Shown here: positions 49,759 through 57,886 of the stretch, in pieces
Layout: each line of letters begins with the position of its first letter
Position numbering within the stretch: the stretch's first letter is position 1
Assembly (NCBI GenBank): GCA_002359655.1
Contig: DENL01000005.1
Span: forward strand, 1-64,000
Source: Rickettsiales bacterium UBA2645
GTDB lineage: Bacteria; Pseudomonadota; Alphaproteobacteria; Rickettsiales; UBA1997
DNA: 64,000 bases
Reading direction: 5' to 3'
Notes under the pieces: model-generated
Told to the model about the DNA's origin: nothing
Databases searched by the model: none
Seen by the model: the letters and a program-made list of their open reading frames with translations, nothing else
Made by a program: the position numbers and the translations under genes

Positions 49759-50808
49759 TTATTCTAAGATGTTTATGTGAGCCATTTTTCTACCAGCAAC
49801 AGATTTTTCTTTGCCGTAAAGATGAATTTTAGAGCGCGGATTTTGATAAAATTTTTCTACATCATTTACTTCATCTCCGATCAGATTTTTCATATAACCT
49901 CTTGAGTGAAATTCTGTAGAGCCAAGAGGCAAGCCAGTAATAGCACGAATTAATTGTTCAAATTGTGAAGTGATTGCAGCGTCCATCGAGAAATGTCCAG
50001 AATTGTGTGGCCTTGGTGCCAGCTCATTGACGAGTAATTCGTCACCAATCACAAACATTTCAACCGCTAAAACTCCGATTAAATTTATTTCTTGAGCAAT
50101 TTTTTTTGCCAGATCTTGCGCCTTTATTTGCAAGGCTTGCAAGATTTTTGCTGGATAATGACTTTCATCTAAAATGCCAAGTTTGTGAATGTTTGTCAGC
50201 GGCTCATAAACAGCGATTTCATTATTTTTTGAGCGCGCCACCATCACCGAAATTTCAGAATCAAACGGACAAAATTTTTCTAAAATTAATTTGTTATTTT
50301 TAGCTTGCGACCAAGCAAGTTCAGCATCTTGTTTATTTTTCAAAACAAACTGACCTTTGCCATCATAGCCCATTGTAGCAGTTTTTAAAATTGCTTTACC
50401 AAATTTTTCTAAATTTTGTTGTAACTCTTCAAGGCTTGAAATCTCTGCATATTCAGTAGTTTTTACAGCAATCGAGTTTAAGAAATTTTTTTCTAAAATT
50501 CTGTGCTGAGTAATTTTCAAAACTTCTGCACTTGGACAAACTTCAACATATTTGCTTAAAAAATTCACGGTCTGAAAGGGAATGTTTTCAAATTCAAAAG
50601 TAGCGACATCAACTAGCTTGGCAAATTCTTGCAGCGCTTTCTCATCTTCATAATCAGCAACAATTGTTTTATTGGTGACAAAACTTGCAGGCGAATTTTC
50701 TTGGTCAGACAAAATAACAGTGCGAAAGCCCATTTTATGAGCATAAAAGCAAGTCATGCGGCCAAGTTGCCCACCGCCAATAATGCCGATTGTTGTGATT
50801 TTTTTCAC
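49759..50808 (-). CDS. purK: N5-carboxyaminoimidazole ribonucleotide synthetase
   Basis: PurK is an ATP-grasp enzyme of purine synthesis. The 349-residue protein begins TIGIIGGGQLGRMTCFYAHK, and has LKTATMGYDGKGQFVLKN, VMVARSKNNEIAVYEPLTNI and the metal-binding ELAPRPHNSGHFSMDA. purE, often directly upstream, is not present here. The divergent neighbour is a Trm112-like ORF. Confidence 0.95.
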   Translation of the reverse strand: MKKITTIGIIGGGQLGRMTCFYAHKMGFRTVILSDQENSPASFVTNKTIVADYEDEKALQEFAKLVDVATFEFENIPFQTVNFLSKYVEVCPSAEVLKITQHRILEKNFLNSIAVKTTEYAEISSLEELQQNLEKFGKAILKTATMGYDGKGQFVLKNKQDAELAWSQAKNNKLILEKFCPFDSEISVMVARSKNNEIAVYEPLTNIHKLGILDESHYPAKILQALQIKAQDLAKKIAQEINLIGVLAVEMFVIGDELLVNELAPRPHNSGHFSMDAAITSQFEQLIRAITGLPLGSTEFHSRGYMKNLIGDEVNDVEKFYQNPRSKIHLYGKEKSVAGRKMAHINILE

Positions 50809-50884
50809 TGAAAATTTTGCCTTGGATTGATTTAAAAAAGGAAGCGCGGCAAAGTATTTTTAATGAAAATTTTTTCAAGAAATT

Positions 50885-51064
50885 ATGTCGCAAAAAATAT
50901 CTGATGAACTTCTGCAAATTCTGCTTTGCCCTTCGTGCAAAAGTGAGTTGGTTTTTGATGAAAAAAATAATGAGCTGATTTGTTACAAATCAAAACTAGC
51001 TTACAAAATCAATGAAGGAATCCCAATAATGTTAATTGACGAAGCAAGAAAAATAGAGGAATAA
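50885..51064 (+). CDS. Trm112-family small protein
   Basis: The 59-residue protein reads MSQKISDELLQILLCPSCKS, then ELVFDEKNNELICYKSKLAY and KINEGIPIMLIDEARKIEE. The LLCP-C-K motif, the LICY...LAYKI...GIPIMLIDEAR run and the size are those of the Trm112/YcaR (UPF0434) family. Eukaryotic and archaeal Trm112 activates SAM methyltransferases; the bacterial form is often next to methyltransferase or lpxK/kdsB genes. Only one CxxC is present, as usual for bacterial forms. Its stop overlaps the rlmE start (TAATG), which implies translational coupling. Confidence 0.88.
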   Translation: MSQKISDELLQILLCPSCKSELVFDEKNNELICYKSKLAYKINEGIPIMLIDEARKIEE

Positions 51065-51759
51065 TGCCACAAAAATCGCAAAGACTGAAGAAGGCCAAAA
51101 GACTAAAAAAATCGTCACAAAAATGGTTGCTTCGCCAAATTAACGATCCATTTGTTGAGCGCGCTAAACTTGAAGGATGGCGTTCGCGCGCTGCTTTTAA
51201 AATTATTGAAGTCGACGAAAAATTTAAAATTTTCAAAAAAGGAAAAATTGTTGTCGATCTTGGTGCAGCCCCTGGTGGTTGGTCGCAATATGCTGTAACA
51301 AAAGTTGGCGAAGGAAATGTAATTGCAATTGATTTACTTCCGATTGATTCACTTCCGGGAGTAAATTTTTTTGTTGGCGATTTTATGGAGCCAGAAGCGC
51401 CAGAAAAAATAATTTCGCTGCTTAAAACAATTCCGTATAACAAAAGTGGTCGCTGTGATGCAGTCTTGTCTGATATGGCTGCAAATACTACAGGAGACCA
51501 CACAACAGATCATATGCGTATCATCGCACTTTTAGAAGAGGCCTTGATTTTAGCCGAAAAAATCTTGAAAGAAAAAGGTGCTTTTGTTGGCAAAATTTTT
51601 CAAGGCGGCAGCTCAGATGAGATATTGAAAAAATTAAGAAAAAACTTTTCCACCGTAAAATATTTCAAGCCTAATTCATCACGCAAAGATTCTTCAGAAA
51701 CTTATGTAGTAGCACTTGGTTTTAAAAAAACTGAGGCTTTAGACAATATTGCCGCCTGA
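51064..51759 (+). CDS. rlmE: 23S rRNA Um2552 2'-O-methyltransferase
   Basis: RlmE (FtsJ/RrmJ) methylates U2552 in the A loop late in 50S assembly. The 231-residue protein has the N-terminal RSRAAFKIIEVDEKFKIFKK, SAM motif VVDLGAAPGGWSQYAV, VLSDMAANTTGDHTTDHMR, and the C-terminal KPNSSRKDSSETYVVALGFK, supplying the K-D-K-E tetrad. A basic N-terminal extension (about 20 residues) is typical in Alphaproteobacteria. It overlaps the Trm112-like gene by one base and the convergent dehydratase gene by 21 bp. Confidence 0.94.
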   Translation: MPQKSQRLKKAKRLKKSSQKWLLRQINDPFVERAKLEGWRSRAAFKIIEVDEKFKIFKKGKIVVDLGAAPGGWSQYAVTKVGEGNVIAIDLLPIDSLPGVNFFVGDFMEPEAPEKIISLLKTIPYNKSGRCDAVLSDMAANTTGDHTTDHMRIIALLEEALILAEKILKEKGAFVGKIFQGGSSDEILKKLRKNFSTVKYFKPNSSRKDSSETYVVALGFKKTEALDNIAA

Positions 51760-52677
51760 AATTATTGCTAAAAATTTTTGATTTTTTGCTTGCAAATTTT
51801 TTTTCAAATATTGCTCGATACCAGCGATTGTAAGTGCTGAAGTTGGTTCAATTTTCTGCTGTAAAATTTCTGATAATTTTTTTTGCCAAAAAATTATTTC
51901 TTCTTCAGAAATTTCAAAAACTCCCGCCATTTGTTTTATATGATTAAAGCAAATTTCTGAAGTTGATAAAGTTCGAGCGCCATCAGCAATAGTGTTTGGC
52001 GTATCATCAAAACCGACTATTTTTCCTTGTCGCAGCGATTCTGCGGTATCATTGCCATTTAAAGGTTCGCAAGCGAAAACTTTGGCTTGCGGCGATAATT
52101 TTTGCGCCGCTAAAAAACAGCCTGAAACCAACCCGCCGCCACCACAAGGAGCAAAAATCGCAGCAACTTCGCCAATTTCTTCTAACGCTTCCAAAGCAGA
52201 AGTGCCTTGACCACAAATCACATCTGCATCAGCCGAAGGATGCACAAAAAAGTAACCTTCTTTTTGTTTTTCTAGCGCTTGCTGATTAACTTGAGATCTT
52301 TTTTCAAGCAAAACAACTTCTGCACCCAAATCTTTTGCAGCCTTGATTTTCAAGGGCGAAGCTTTGGTAATCATGTAAATCAAAGCTTTGATGCCGAATT
52401 TTTTACAAACATAGGCGATTGCTTGGGCGTGATTTCCTGAACTTTGTACGACAATTTTTTGCGGGAAATTTCCGTGATCTTCTTGATATTTTAAAACCGC
52501 ATTAAAAGCACCGCGAGCCTTGAAAGAATTAGTCTTTTGCTGATTTTCCATTTTCAAAAAAATCTGTGCGCCAAGCTTTTGATTTAATTTTTCGTTAGAA
52601 ATTAGCGGAGTTTTTTCGATATAGTTTTTGATTCGATGATGAGCTTTTAAAATATGCTCAAAATTTAATTCATTCAT
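51739..52677 (-). CDS. Threonine/serine dehydratase-type PLP enzyme
   Basis: The 312-residue fold-type II PLP protein has the Schiff-base lysine in KTNSFKARGAFNAVL, VVQSSGNHAQAIAYVCKKFG, and the phosphate-binding GGGGLVSG loop. It lacks the C-terminal ACT regulatory domain of biosynthetic IlvA, so it resembles catabolic threonine ammonia-lyase or serine racemase/dehydratase. The same-strand genes upstream are a VOC protein (4-bp overlap) and RidA, the deaminase that clears the reactive enamine made by such dehydratases. Confidence 0.87.
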   Translation of the reverse strand: MNELNFEHILKAHHRIKNYIEKTPLISNEKLNQKLGAQIFLKMENQQKTNSFKARGAFNAVLKYQEDHGNFPQKIVVQSSGNHAQAIAYVCKKFGIKALIYMITKASPLKIKAAKDLGAEVVLLEKRSQVNQQALEKQKEGYFFVHPSADADVICGQGTSALEALEEIGEVAAIFAPCGGGGLVSGCFLAAQKLSPQAKVFACEPLNGNDTAESLRQGKIVGFDDTPNTIADGARTLSTSEICFNHIKQMAGVFEISEEEIIFWQKKLSEILQQKIEPTSALTIAGIEQYLKKNLQAKNQKFLAIISGGNIV

Positions 52678-53090
52678 TTAGCAAATAATTGAGAGATGTC
52701 TTTGAAAGCTTTAAACTCAAGGGCATTATTGCTTGGATCAAGAAAAAACATTGTGGCTTGCTCACCAGTTTTGCCACGAAATCTGATATAAGGCTCGATC
52801 ACAAATTTGATATTTTTGGCCTTTAGGCGATCAGCAAAATCATGCCATTGCTGCCACTCAAGCACCACACCAAAATGCGGTACAGGAACGCCATGACCAT
52901 CGACAGGATTTATAATTGTCTGATTTTTTTGCGGGTGTAAATGCGTGACAAATTGATGTCCAAAGAAATTCCAATCAATCCAATTTTCATTTGAACGACC
53001 TTCTGCAAATCCCAAAAACTCACCGTAAAATTGGCGTGCTTTCTCTAAGTCATTTACGGGCATTGCTAGGTGAAAGGGCTGTAGCGACAT
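52674..53090 (-). CDS. VOC-family protein (glyoxalase/dioxygenase-like)
   Basis: The 138-residue protein opens PFHLAMPVNDLEKARQFYGE and has FGHQFVTHLHP, PHFGVVLEWQQWHDFADRLK and ATMFFLDPSNNALEFKAF, giving the paired beta-alpha-beta-beta-beta units and His/Glu metal ligands of the vicinal oxygen chelate superfamily. Annotated relatives are called glyoxalase or bleomycin-resistance dioxygenases; the real substrate is unknown. It lies 2 bp after the RidA gene. Confidence 0.85.
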   Translation of the reverse strand: MSLQPFHLAMPVNDLEKARQFYGEFLGFAEGRSNENWIDWNFFGHQFVTHLHPQKNQTIINPVDGHGVPVPHFGVVLEWQQWHDFADRLKAKNIKFVIEPYIRFRGKTGEQATMFFLDPSNNALEFKAFKDISQLFAK

Positions 53091-53092
53091 AT

Positions 53093-53557
53093 TTATTTAA
53101 TTTCAAAAATTGCATCAACTTCAACGCAAACTCCAAAAGGTAAAGAACCTGAGCCAACTGCAGCACGAGCATGTTTTCCAGCATCGCCCAAAACTTCAAC
53201 CATCAAATCTGAAGCGCCATTAGCAACTGCTGGATGATCTTTAAAATTAGCTTCACCATTAACGAAAATTCCAAGTTTAACGCAACGTACAACACGTTCT
53301 AAATCTCCATCACAAGCAACTTTCAACTGCGCTAAAACATTTATAGCGCAAAGACACGCTGCTTTTTTAGCATCTTCTGCCGAAATTTCTGAACCAACTT
53401 TGCCAATAAATTGTAACTTGCCAGCATCAAGTGGTAACTGGCCTGAAACAAAAACCTGATTTCCCGATTTTACAAAACCAACATAGTTAGCAACTGGTGC
53501 CGCCGGAGTCGGCAGAACAATTCCTAAAGACAATAATTTTGCTTCGATATTTGACAT
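53093..53557 (-). CDS. RidA/YjgF-family enamine deaminase
   Basis: The 154-residue protein belongs to the longer YjgF subgroup with PTPAAPVANYVGFVKSGNQV, FVSGQLPLDAGKLQFIGKVG, GDAGKHARAAVGSGSLPFGV and the C-terminal VEVDAIFEI. RidA hydrolyses reactive 2-aminoacrylate and other imines produced by PLP dehydratases. Its operon-mate two genes on is such a dehydratase, which supports the role. The arginine of the active site (HARAAVG) is present. Confidence 0.9.
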   Translation of the reverse strand: MSNIEAKLLSLGIVLPTPAAPVANYVGFVKSGNQVFVSGQLPLDAGKLQFIGKVGSEISAEDAKKAACLCAINVLAQLKVACDGDLERVVRCVKLGIFVNGEANFKDHPAVANGASDLMVEVLGDAGKHARAAVGSGSLPFGVCVEVDAIFEIK

Positions 53558-53585
53558 GTTTCTCCTTGATTAGTTTTTTAAAAAA

Positions 53586-54581
53586 TTATCTTCCAACGAT
53601 GCCGAGTTTTTTAAACAGATTCTGATCACGTTCAATATCTGGGTTTGAAGTGGTAAGTAATTTCTCGCCGTAAAAAATTGAATTTGCCCCTGCTAAAAAA
53701 CACAAGGCTTGAGTTTGCTCATTCATGTTTTCTCGCCCAGCCGACAAGCGCACCGCTGATTTTGGCATCATGATTCTAGCAATTGCAATAGTGCGGATAA
53801 ATTCAAATTGATCCAGTTCGGCAACATTTTCAAGCGGAGTACCGGCAACTTTAACCAGCATATTGATTGGTACTGATTCTGGATGCTTTGGCAAATTTGC
53901 CAAGATAATCAACATTTTAGCTCGATCTTCACGTGTTTCACCCATGCCAACAATACCACCAGAGCAAACATTCAAGCCTGCTTCGCGAACATTTTTCAGC
54001 GTGTTTAAGCGATCTTCAAAATTTCTGGTAGTAATAATTTCAGAATAAAATTCTTCTGATGAATCGATATTGTGATTGTAATAATCAAGTCCCGCTTCTT
54101 TGAGTTTCTTGCTTTGCGAGTTGGTTAACATTCCCAAAGTCATGCAAGTTTCAAGGCCGGTTTTTTTGACTTCATCAACAATATTACAGATTTTTTCAAC
54201 ATCACGATCATGCAAATTGCGCCAAGCAGCACCCATACAAAATCTTGATGCACCAGCTTTTTTAGCTGCTTTGGCAGCGTCTAGAATTTTATCGACTTTC
54301 ATTAAGGATTCTTTTTCCAAGCCCGTATTATAATGCGCTGATTGCGGACAATATTTACAATTTTCTGGGCAAGAACCTGTTTTGATACTAAGCAAAGTGC
54401 TGATTTGCACTGTATTTGGATCATGAAATTGACGATGAATTTCGGCAGCTTTAAAGATTAAGTCATTAAAAGGTAGTGCAAAAAGCTGTAGAATTTCTTC
54501 TATCGAAAAATCATGACGCGCGCCGAAATCATAAGATGAGCTAAGCAGCTCGTTTGAATTATTTTTTTGAATTTCTTTCAT
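53586..54581 (-). CDS. bioB: Biotin synthase
   Basis: BioB inserts sulfur into dethiobiotin by radical SAM chemistry. The 331-residue protein has the 4Fe-4S motif C71-x3-C75-x2-C78 (GSCPENCKYCPQS), MGAAWRNLHDRD, CSGGIVGMGETREDR, and the C-terminal SAGRENMNEQTQALCFLAGA with NSIFYGEKLLTT. bioA, bioD and bioF are not near, so the cell may take up dethiobiotin or carry these elsewhere. It overlaps the methyltransferase gene by one base. Confidence 0.96.
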   Translation of the reverse strand: MKEIQKNNSNELLSSSYDFGARHDFSIEEILQLFALPFNDLIFKAAEIHRQFHDPNTVQISTLLSIKTGSCPENCKYCPQSAHYNTGLEKESLMKVDKILDAAKAAKKAGASRFCMGAAWRNLHDRDVEKICNIVDEVKKTGLETCMTLGMLTNSQSKKLKEAGLDYYNHNIDSSEEFYSEIITTRNFEDRLNTLKNVREAGLNVCSGGIVGMGETREDRAKMLIILANLPKHPESVPINMLVKVAGTPLENVAELDQFEFIRTIAIARIMMPKSAVRLSAGRENMNEQTQALCFLAGANSIFYGEKLLTTSNPDIERDQNLFKKLGIVGR

Positions 54582-55597
54582 TATTTATCCCAGATGATGA
54601 GGCATTTAAACAGTTCTCCCATTTGATTCGAATCAATTAAACGATCAATAGCAGAGTTTATTTCAGATTTTTGCATTGGATTTTTTTCGATTAAAATTCT
54701 GCGACGTTCTTCAACTCCAAGGCTGATTAAAAATTCTTTTTGCGAAATTAATGACGAATTTAATCCCGATTTTTCAACAATTTTTTGTAAAGATAAGAAG
54801 TCAACTAAAGCAGTAATATCAGCTTCTGCAGGATTTTGTAAAACATCAACTTTTTGATGATTTTTAATTGCTTGCAAAGTGTTGAGAAATTTATTTTCGC
54901 TGTAGCCATAATCAATATTTATAGCAATTCCACCTTGTGTTTTCAAAGCTTGGCAGAGTTGTGTTATAAATTCGCGTGCTGCCTTATTATATTCAAAAAC
55001 CGCACCAATTGGGGCTAAAACTTTGATTTCTTCTGCAACAAATTCGTGAATTTTTTTGTCAAAGTCGGCAAGAATAAATTTTTTATCTTTAACCATTCTC
55101 TCGCACCAACCGATTTCTGTAAGCACAAATTGATCAATTGGGTAGCAGTCAAAAAGCTCGTTGCTTAGAAAAAAAATTTCTTTGTCATGATTTTGCGCAA
55201 GAAACTCAGAAAAATTTTCATGCCAATTTAGGTGAAATTGGCGCAGACTTTCTTGCTGAATTTTTTGTAAAACCGGATTTATTTCAATAATATTGAAAGT
55301 TGTGCGCTCAAGAAAATCAAAAGCTTGAGCAATATTTTTTTCAGCAAGTTTTCTAATAGAATTTAAAATATCGCAAAACAAAGTGCCTTTGCCAGCACCC
55401 ATTTCAACGAAGGCAATTTTTGATTTTTTGGCAGTGGAAATTTGCACAAAATAAGCGGCCAAAATTTCACCAAAAACCTGAGAAATTTCGGGCGCCGTAA
55501 TAAAATCTGAATTTTTACCTATTGGGTTTTTCGTGCGATAATAGCCGCTTGCGGGATCAAAAAGAGCTTGATTGATGAAGTCAGAAATTTTCTGCAT
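54581..55597 (-). CDS. MidA/NDUFAF7-type SAM-dependent methyltransferase
   Basis: The 338-residue protein matches COG1565: N-terminal FDPASGYYRTKNPIGKNSDF, ITAPEISQVFGEILAAYF, SAM motif FVEMGAGKGTLFCDIL, FLSNELFDCYPIDQFV and INIDYGY. The mitochondrial relative NDUFAF7 methylates an arginine of the complex I subunit NDUFS2, and alphaproteobacterial homologues are the likely ancestors. It lies 6 bp after hisH and overlaps bioB. Confidence 0.87.
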   Translation of the reverse strand: MQKISDFINQALFDPASGYYRTKNPIGKNSDFITAPEISQVFGEILAAYFVQISTAKKSKIAFVEMGAGKGTLFCDILNSIRKLAEKNIAQAFDFLERTTFNIIEINPVLQKIQQESLRQFHLNWHENFSEFLAQNHDKEIFFLSNELFDCYPIDQFVLTEIGWCERMVKDKKFILADFDKKIHEFVAEEIKVLAPIGAVFEYNKAAREFITQLCQALKTQGGIAINIDYGYSENKFLNTLQAIKNHQKVDVLQNPAEADITALVDFLSLQKIVEKSGLNSSLISQKEFLISLGVEERRRILIEKNPMQKSEINSAIDRLIDSNQMGELFKCLIIWDK

Positions 55598-55603
55598 CTT
55601 GCT

Positions 55604-56236
55604 TTAAGGTCGCCAATTAAGAAAGTTTTTCAGCAATGTTAGTCCAACTTCAGCGCTTTTTTCAGGGTGAAATTGTACACCAAAAATATTGTCTTTAGCA
55701 ATAATGGCAGAGATTTGCGATCCGTATTCAGCGTGGGCTAATTCGTTATTTTGATTTTGGCAACGGAAAAAATAAGAGTTAGCAAAATAAACGTGATCTC
55801 CTGTTTTAATATTTTGCAAAACAGGATGTTTGACTTCTTTAATTATAAGCTCATTCCAACCCATATGCGGAACTTTTAGATTTTCGCTAGCGATGATTTT
55901 TTCAACTTTGCCGCTGATAAAACTCAATCCCTTATGCTCGCCATCTTCATAGCCAATTGAGGCTAAAACTTGCATACCCACACAAATGCCAAGGAAAGGT
56001 TTTTTTTCGGTGATGACTTGTTTTCTAACTTCTTCAGCTAATCCGCTAACTGATTTTAGGCCATTAATGCAATCGGCAAAAGCGCCAACACCAGGTAAAA
56101 TTAAAGAGTTAGCCGATTTGATTTCAGCCGGATTATTAGAAATTGTGATTTCGTGATTTTTGTTTTTTACCAAAAGTAGTGCGTTGAAAACTGACTCGAC
56201 ATTGCCGGAGCCATAATCGATTATGACGGTTTTCAT
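55604..56236 (-). CDS. hisH: Imidazole glycerol phosphate synthase glutaminase subunit HisH
   Basis: The 210-residue class I glutamine amidotransferase has catalytic C85 (FLGICVGMQVLA) and the His-Glu pair in GVQFHPEKS, plus the HisH opening VIIDYGSGNVESVFNALLL and the oxyanion-strand LPGVGAFADCI. HisH gives ammonia to HisF in histidine synthesis. No hisF or other his gene is in the window. An alternative is a HisH paralogue used in amidotransfer to surface sugars, so the histidine role is probable rather than certain. Confidence 0.85.
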   Translation of the reverse strand: MKTVIIDYGSGNVESVFNALLLVKNKNHEITISNNPAEIKSANSLILPGVGAFADCINGLKSVSGLAEEVRKQVITEKKPFLGICVGMQVLASIGYEDGEHKGLSFISGKVEKIIASENLKVPHMGWNELIIKEVKHPVLQNIKTGDHVYFANSYFFRCQNQNNELAHAEYGSQISAIIAKDNIFGVQFHPEKSAEVGLTLLKNFLNWRP

Positions 56237-56245
56237 TTTTCTATT

Positions 56246-56656
56246 TTAGGATTTTATTTTGAGATCAACCAAATCAAGCAGGTTTTCAGACTTGAGATTT
56301 TCAACAAAACGCATTTTAGCATTGGCTGCGTCAGAACCAAAAACCAGACCGACAAATTCATAACCTCTTTTTTTCATGGCATCGACAAGCCAATAATTGG
56401 CGTTAAGCGCGATTATAAAAAAGAAAGCCATTTCTAAAAAGAAATTATCAAATCCAGATAAAAAATTTAATTTTTTAGTAAAAACAAAAACAAAATTGAC
56501 CAGAAGTAATACTAAAAATTCTTTACGCATTTTGTGATAAAGAAACCAAAAGGCACTAAACAGAAACGCCCAGATCGAAAAGCCTTCTTTTAACAAGACG
56601 ACTTCTGCGATTTTTCCTTCCTGATTTTTTTTGATTAGAGCGTTGTATAGTTTCAT
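56246..56656 (-). CDS. DUF2628-family membrane protein
   Basis: The 136-residue protein has the DUF2628 opening with EGFSIWAFLFSAFWFLYHKM, followed by two more hydrophobic segments and a soluble C-terminus with AMKKRGYEFVGLVFGSDAAN. Function of the family is unknown. The gene lies next to hisH, a pairing frequent in Alphaproteobacteria as far as I recall. Confidence 0.8.
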   Translation of the reverse strand: MKLYNALIKKNQEGKIAEVVLLKEGFSIWAFLFSAFWFLYHKMRKEFLVLLLVNFVFVFTKKLNFLSGFDNFFLEMAFFFIIALNANYWLVDAMKKRGYEFVGLVFGSDAANAKMRFVENLKSENLLDLVDLKIKS

Positions 56657-56658
56657 TG

Positions 56659-56712
56659 AGAGAAATTTAATTATCTTTCTCTCGTAACCCTTGGGGCTTG
56701 AAGGCCCAAGGA
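56659..56712. terminator. Two tandem hairpins between rplT and the DUF2628 gene
   Basis: Stem gagagaaa/tttctctc (56659-56684) is followed by ccttggg/cccaagg (56690-56712). There is no long T run on the minus strand, so these may be processing sites or a weak terminator after rplT. Confidence 0.45.
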
Positions 56713-56725
56713 TGACGAAGATTAA

Positions 56726-57085
56726 TTAAGCTTTTAAAGCCAATTTAGCTTTTTCAACAATCTTAGCAAAAGTTTCTGGTTCTTTAATTGCTAAGTCAGA
56801 AAGCACTTTACGATCAAGATCAATATTAGCTAATTTCAAACCATTGATAAATCTTGAATAAACCAGCCCGTGCGGGCGAACTGCAGCGTTAATACGCTGA
56901 ATCCACAAACCGCGGAAGTCTCTTTTTTTAACACGACGATCGCGATAGGCGTAACGCAACGCTTTTTCAACTTTTTCAATAGCAACGCGAAAACAGTTTT
57001 TGGCGCGACCACGGTAACCTTTGGCAAGTTTTAAAATCTTTTTGTGTCTAGCTTTTTTAGTGACACCTCTTTTTACACGACTCAT
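56726..57085 (-). CDS. rplT: 50S ribosomal protein L20
   Basis: The 119-residue basic protein has the L20 signature KILKLAKGYRGRAKNCFRVA, YAYRDRRVKKRDFRGLWIQR and INAAVRPHGLVYSRFINGL. Normal length. It follows rpmI by 55 bp as in most bacteria. Confidence 0.98.
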   Translation of the reverse strand: MSRVKRGVTKKARHKKILKLAKGYRGRAKNCFRVAIEKVEKALRYAYRDRRVKKRDFRGLWIQRINAAVRPHGLVYSRFINGLKLANIDLDRKVLSDLAIKEPETFAKIVEKAKLALKA

Positions 57086-57140
57086 TTTTTCTCCGGAAAA
57101 TTTTTAATATTATTCTAGCGCTCAAACAAGAGCAAAAAGA

Positions 57141-57344
57141 CTAGCGATTGTACGGCATCTTGTGTTTCAAGATGCTGGCCGAATGGCCTTCAGACAAAAC
57201 TGCACCTTTGCGCAAATTTCTAATACGAGTCTGACTTTTTTTGCCCAAGTTGTGTCTTTTGCCAGCTTGCTTGTGAACAACTTTTCCAGTTCCGGTAACT
57301 TTGAATCGCTTCTTAGCCCCGCTATTTGTTTTCATTTTCGGCAT
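57141..57344 (-). CDS. rpmI: 50S ribosomal protein L35
   Basis: The 67-residue protein starts MPKMKTNSGAKKRFKVTGTG and continues with the family motifs KRHNLGKKSQTRIRNLRKG and LKHKMPYNR. I chose the ATG at 57344 because the family always begins MPKMKT; an upstream in-frame Met would add 23 unrelated residues. infC, the usual upstream neighbour, is missing, and a tRNA lies about 240 bp upstream. Confidence 0.97.
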   Translation of the reverse strand: MPKMKTNSGAKKRFKVTGTGKVVHKQAGKRHNLGKKSQTRIRNLRKGAVLSEGHSASILKHKMPYNR

Positions 57345-57475
57345 ATCATTTTTATAATTAAGGTTAATGAAGCAGAAACACAGGTAGAAAGCCTTGACCC
57401 GTGAATCATTCACAACTTCAAAGAAATTGTGAACACAAACTCAAATTTAATGAGCTGCGTAAAAAAGCGAGGATT

Positions 57476-57580
57476 TTAAGCAAGTGCTAGGCGGCCAAGC
57501 GGAGCGCACCGCAGCGTACTGAAGTACGTGAGGAGCGAGTCCACGCTGGACAACGACGCTATCGCTTAAAAGCCGAAGCT
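57476..57580. repeat. GC-rich palindromic intergenic element
   Basis: About 100 bp upstream of rpmI are much more GC-rich than their surroundings. They contain the inverted repeat gcgtact-ga-agtacgt, GGAGCG strings on both sides (cggagcgcaccgc, gaggagcgagtcc), and outer ends ttttaagcaag and cgcttaaaagc. It has the look of a repeated extragenic palindrome. No coding potential. Confidence 0.45.
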
Positions 57581-57583
57581 TTT

Positions 57584-57660
57584 TGGTGGGATCAGTAGGA
57601 CTCGAACCTACGACCAAGACGTTATGAGCATCCTGCTCTAACCAACTGAGCTATGATCCC
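57584..57660 (-). tRNA. tRNA with CAT anticodon (Met, or Ile2)
   Basis: This 77-nt cloverleaf on the minus strand has acceptor stem GGGATCA/TGATCCC, discriminator A and encoded CCA. The D arm is AGCTCAGTTGGTTAGAGC, anticodon stem GGATG/CGTCT with loop CTCATAA (anticodon at 57624-57626), and T arm GTAGGTTCGAGTCCTAC. CAT can be elongator Met or the lysidine-modified Ile2. The CTTGGTCG run after the anticodon stem is reminiscent of E. coli tRNA-Ile2, so the identity is left open. It is not an initiator: the acceptor ends are fully paired. Confidence 0.9.
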
Positions 57661-57798
57661 AGAAATAAATAAAAATTCATAATCGCTTTTCTCGCTTACG
57701 CTTGAAGACGATTACTCAACTGAGCGGATCTTCGCTTTCGCTTGTCCGCTCGTTTTTGCTAAAAATGTGCGTTTAGCACATTTTCTAAACACAAAAAC

Positions 57799-57814
57799 CT
57801 GAGCTATGATCCCA
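57799..57814 (-). repeat. Partial duplication of the tRNA 5' end
   Basis: The 16 bases ctgagctatgatccca repeat those at 57646-57661, which are the 5' end of the CAT tRNA gene plus one base. The rest of the cloverleaf is not present in the second copy. Confidence 0.8.
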
Positions 57815-57858
57815 CAGGTAAAAATTTTCTAACGAAAATTTTTAAACTAAATTGAATT

Positions 57859-57886
57859 AAAAAAGCGAAAGCGGTTCCGCTTTTTT
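57859..57886. terminator. Terminator after grpE
   Basis: Stem aaaaaagcg/cgctttttt with an inner alternative pairing aagcgg/ccgctt. A/T runs on both sides make it bidirectional. It ends grpE transcription before the tRNA. Confidence 0.65.
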
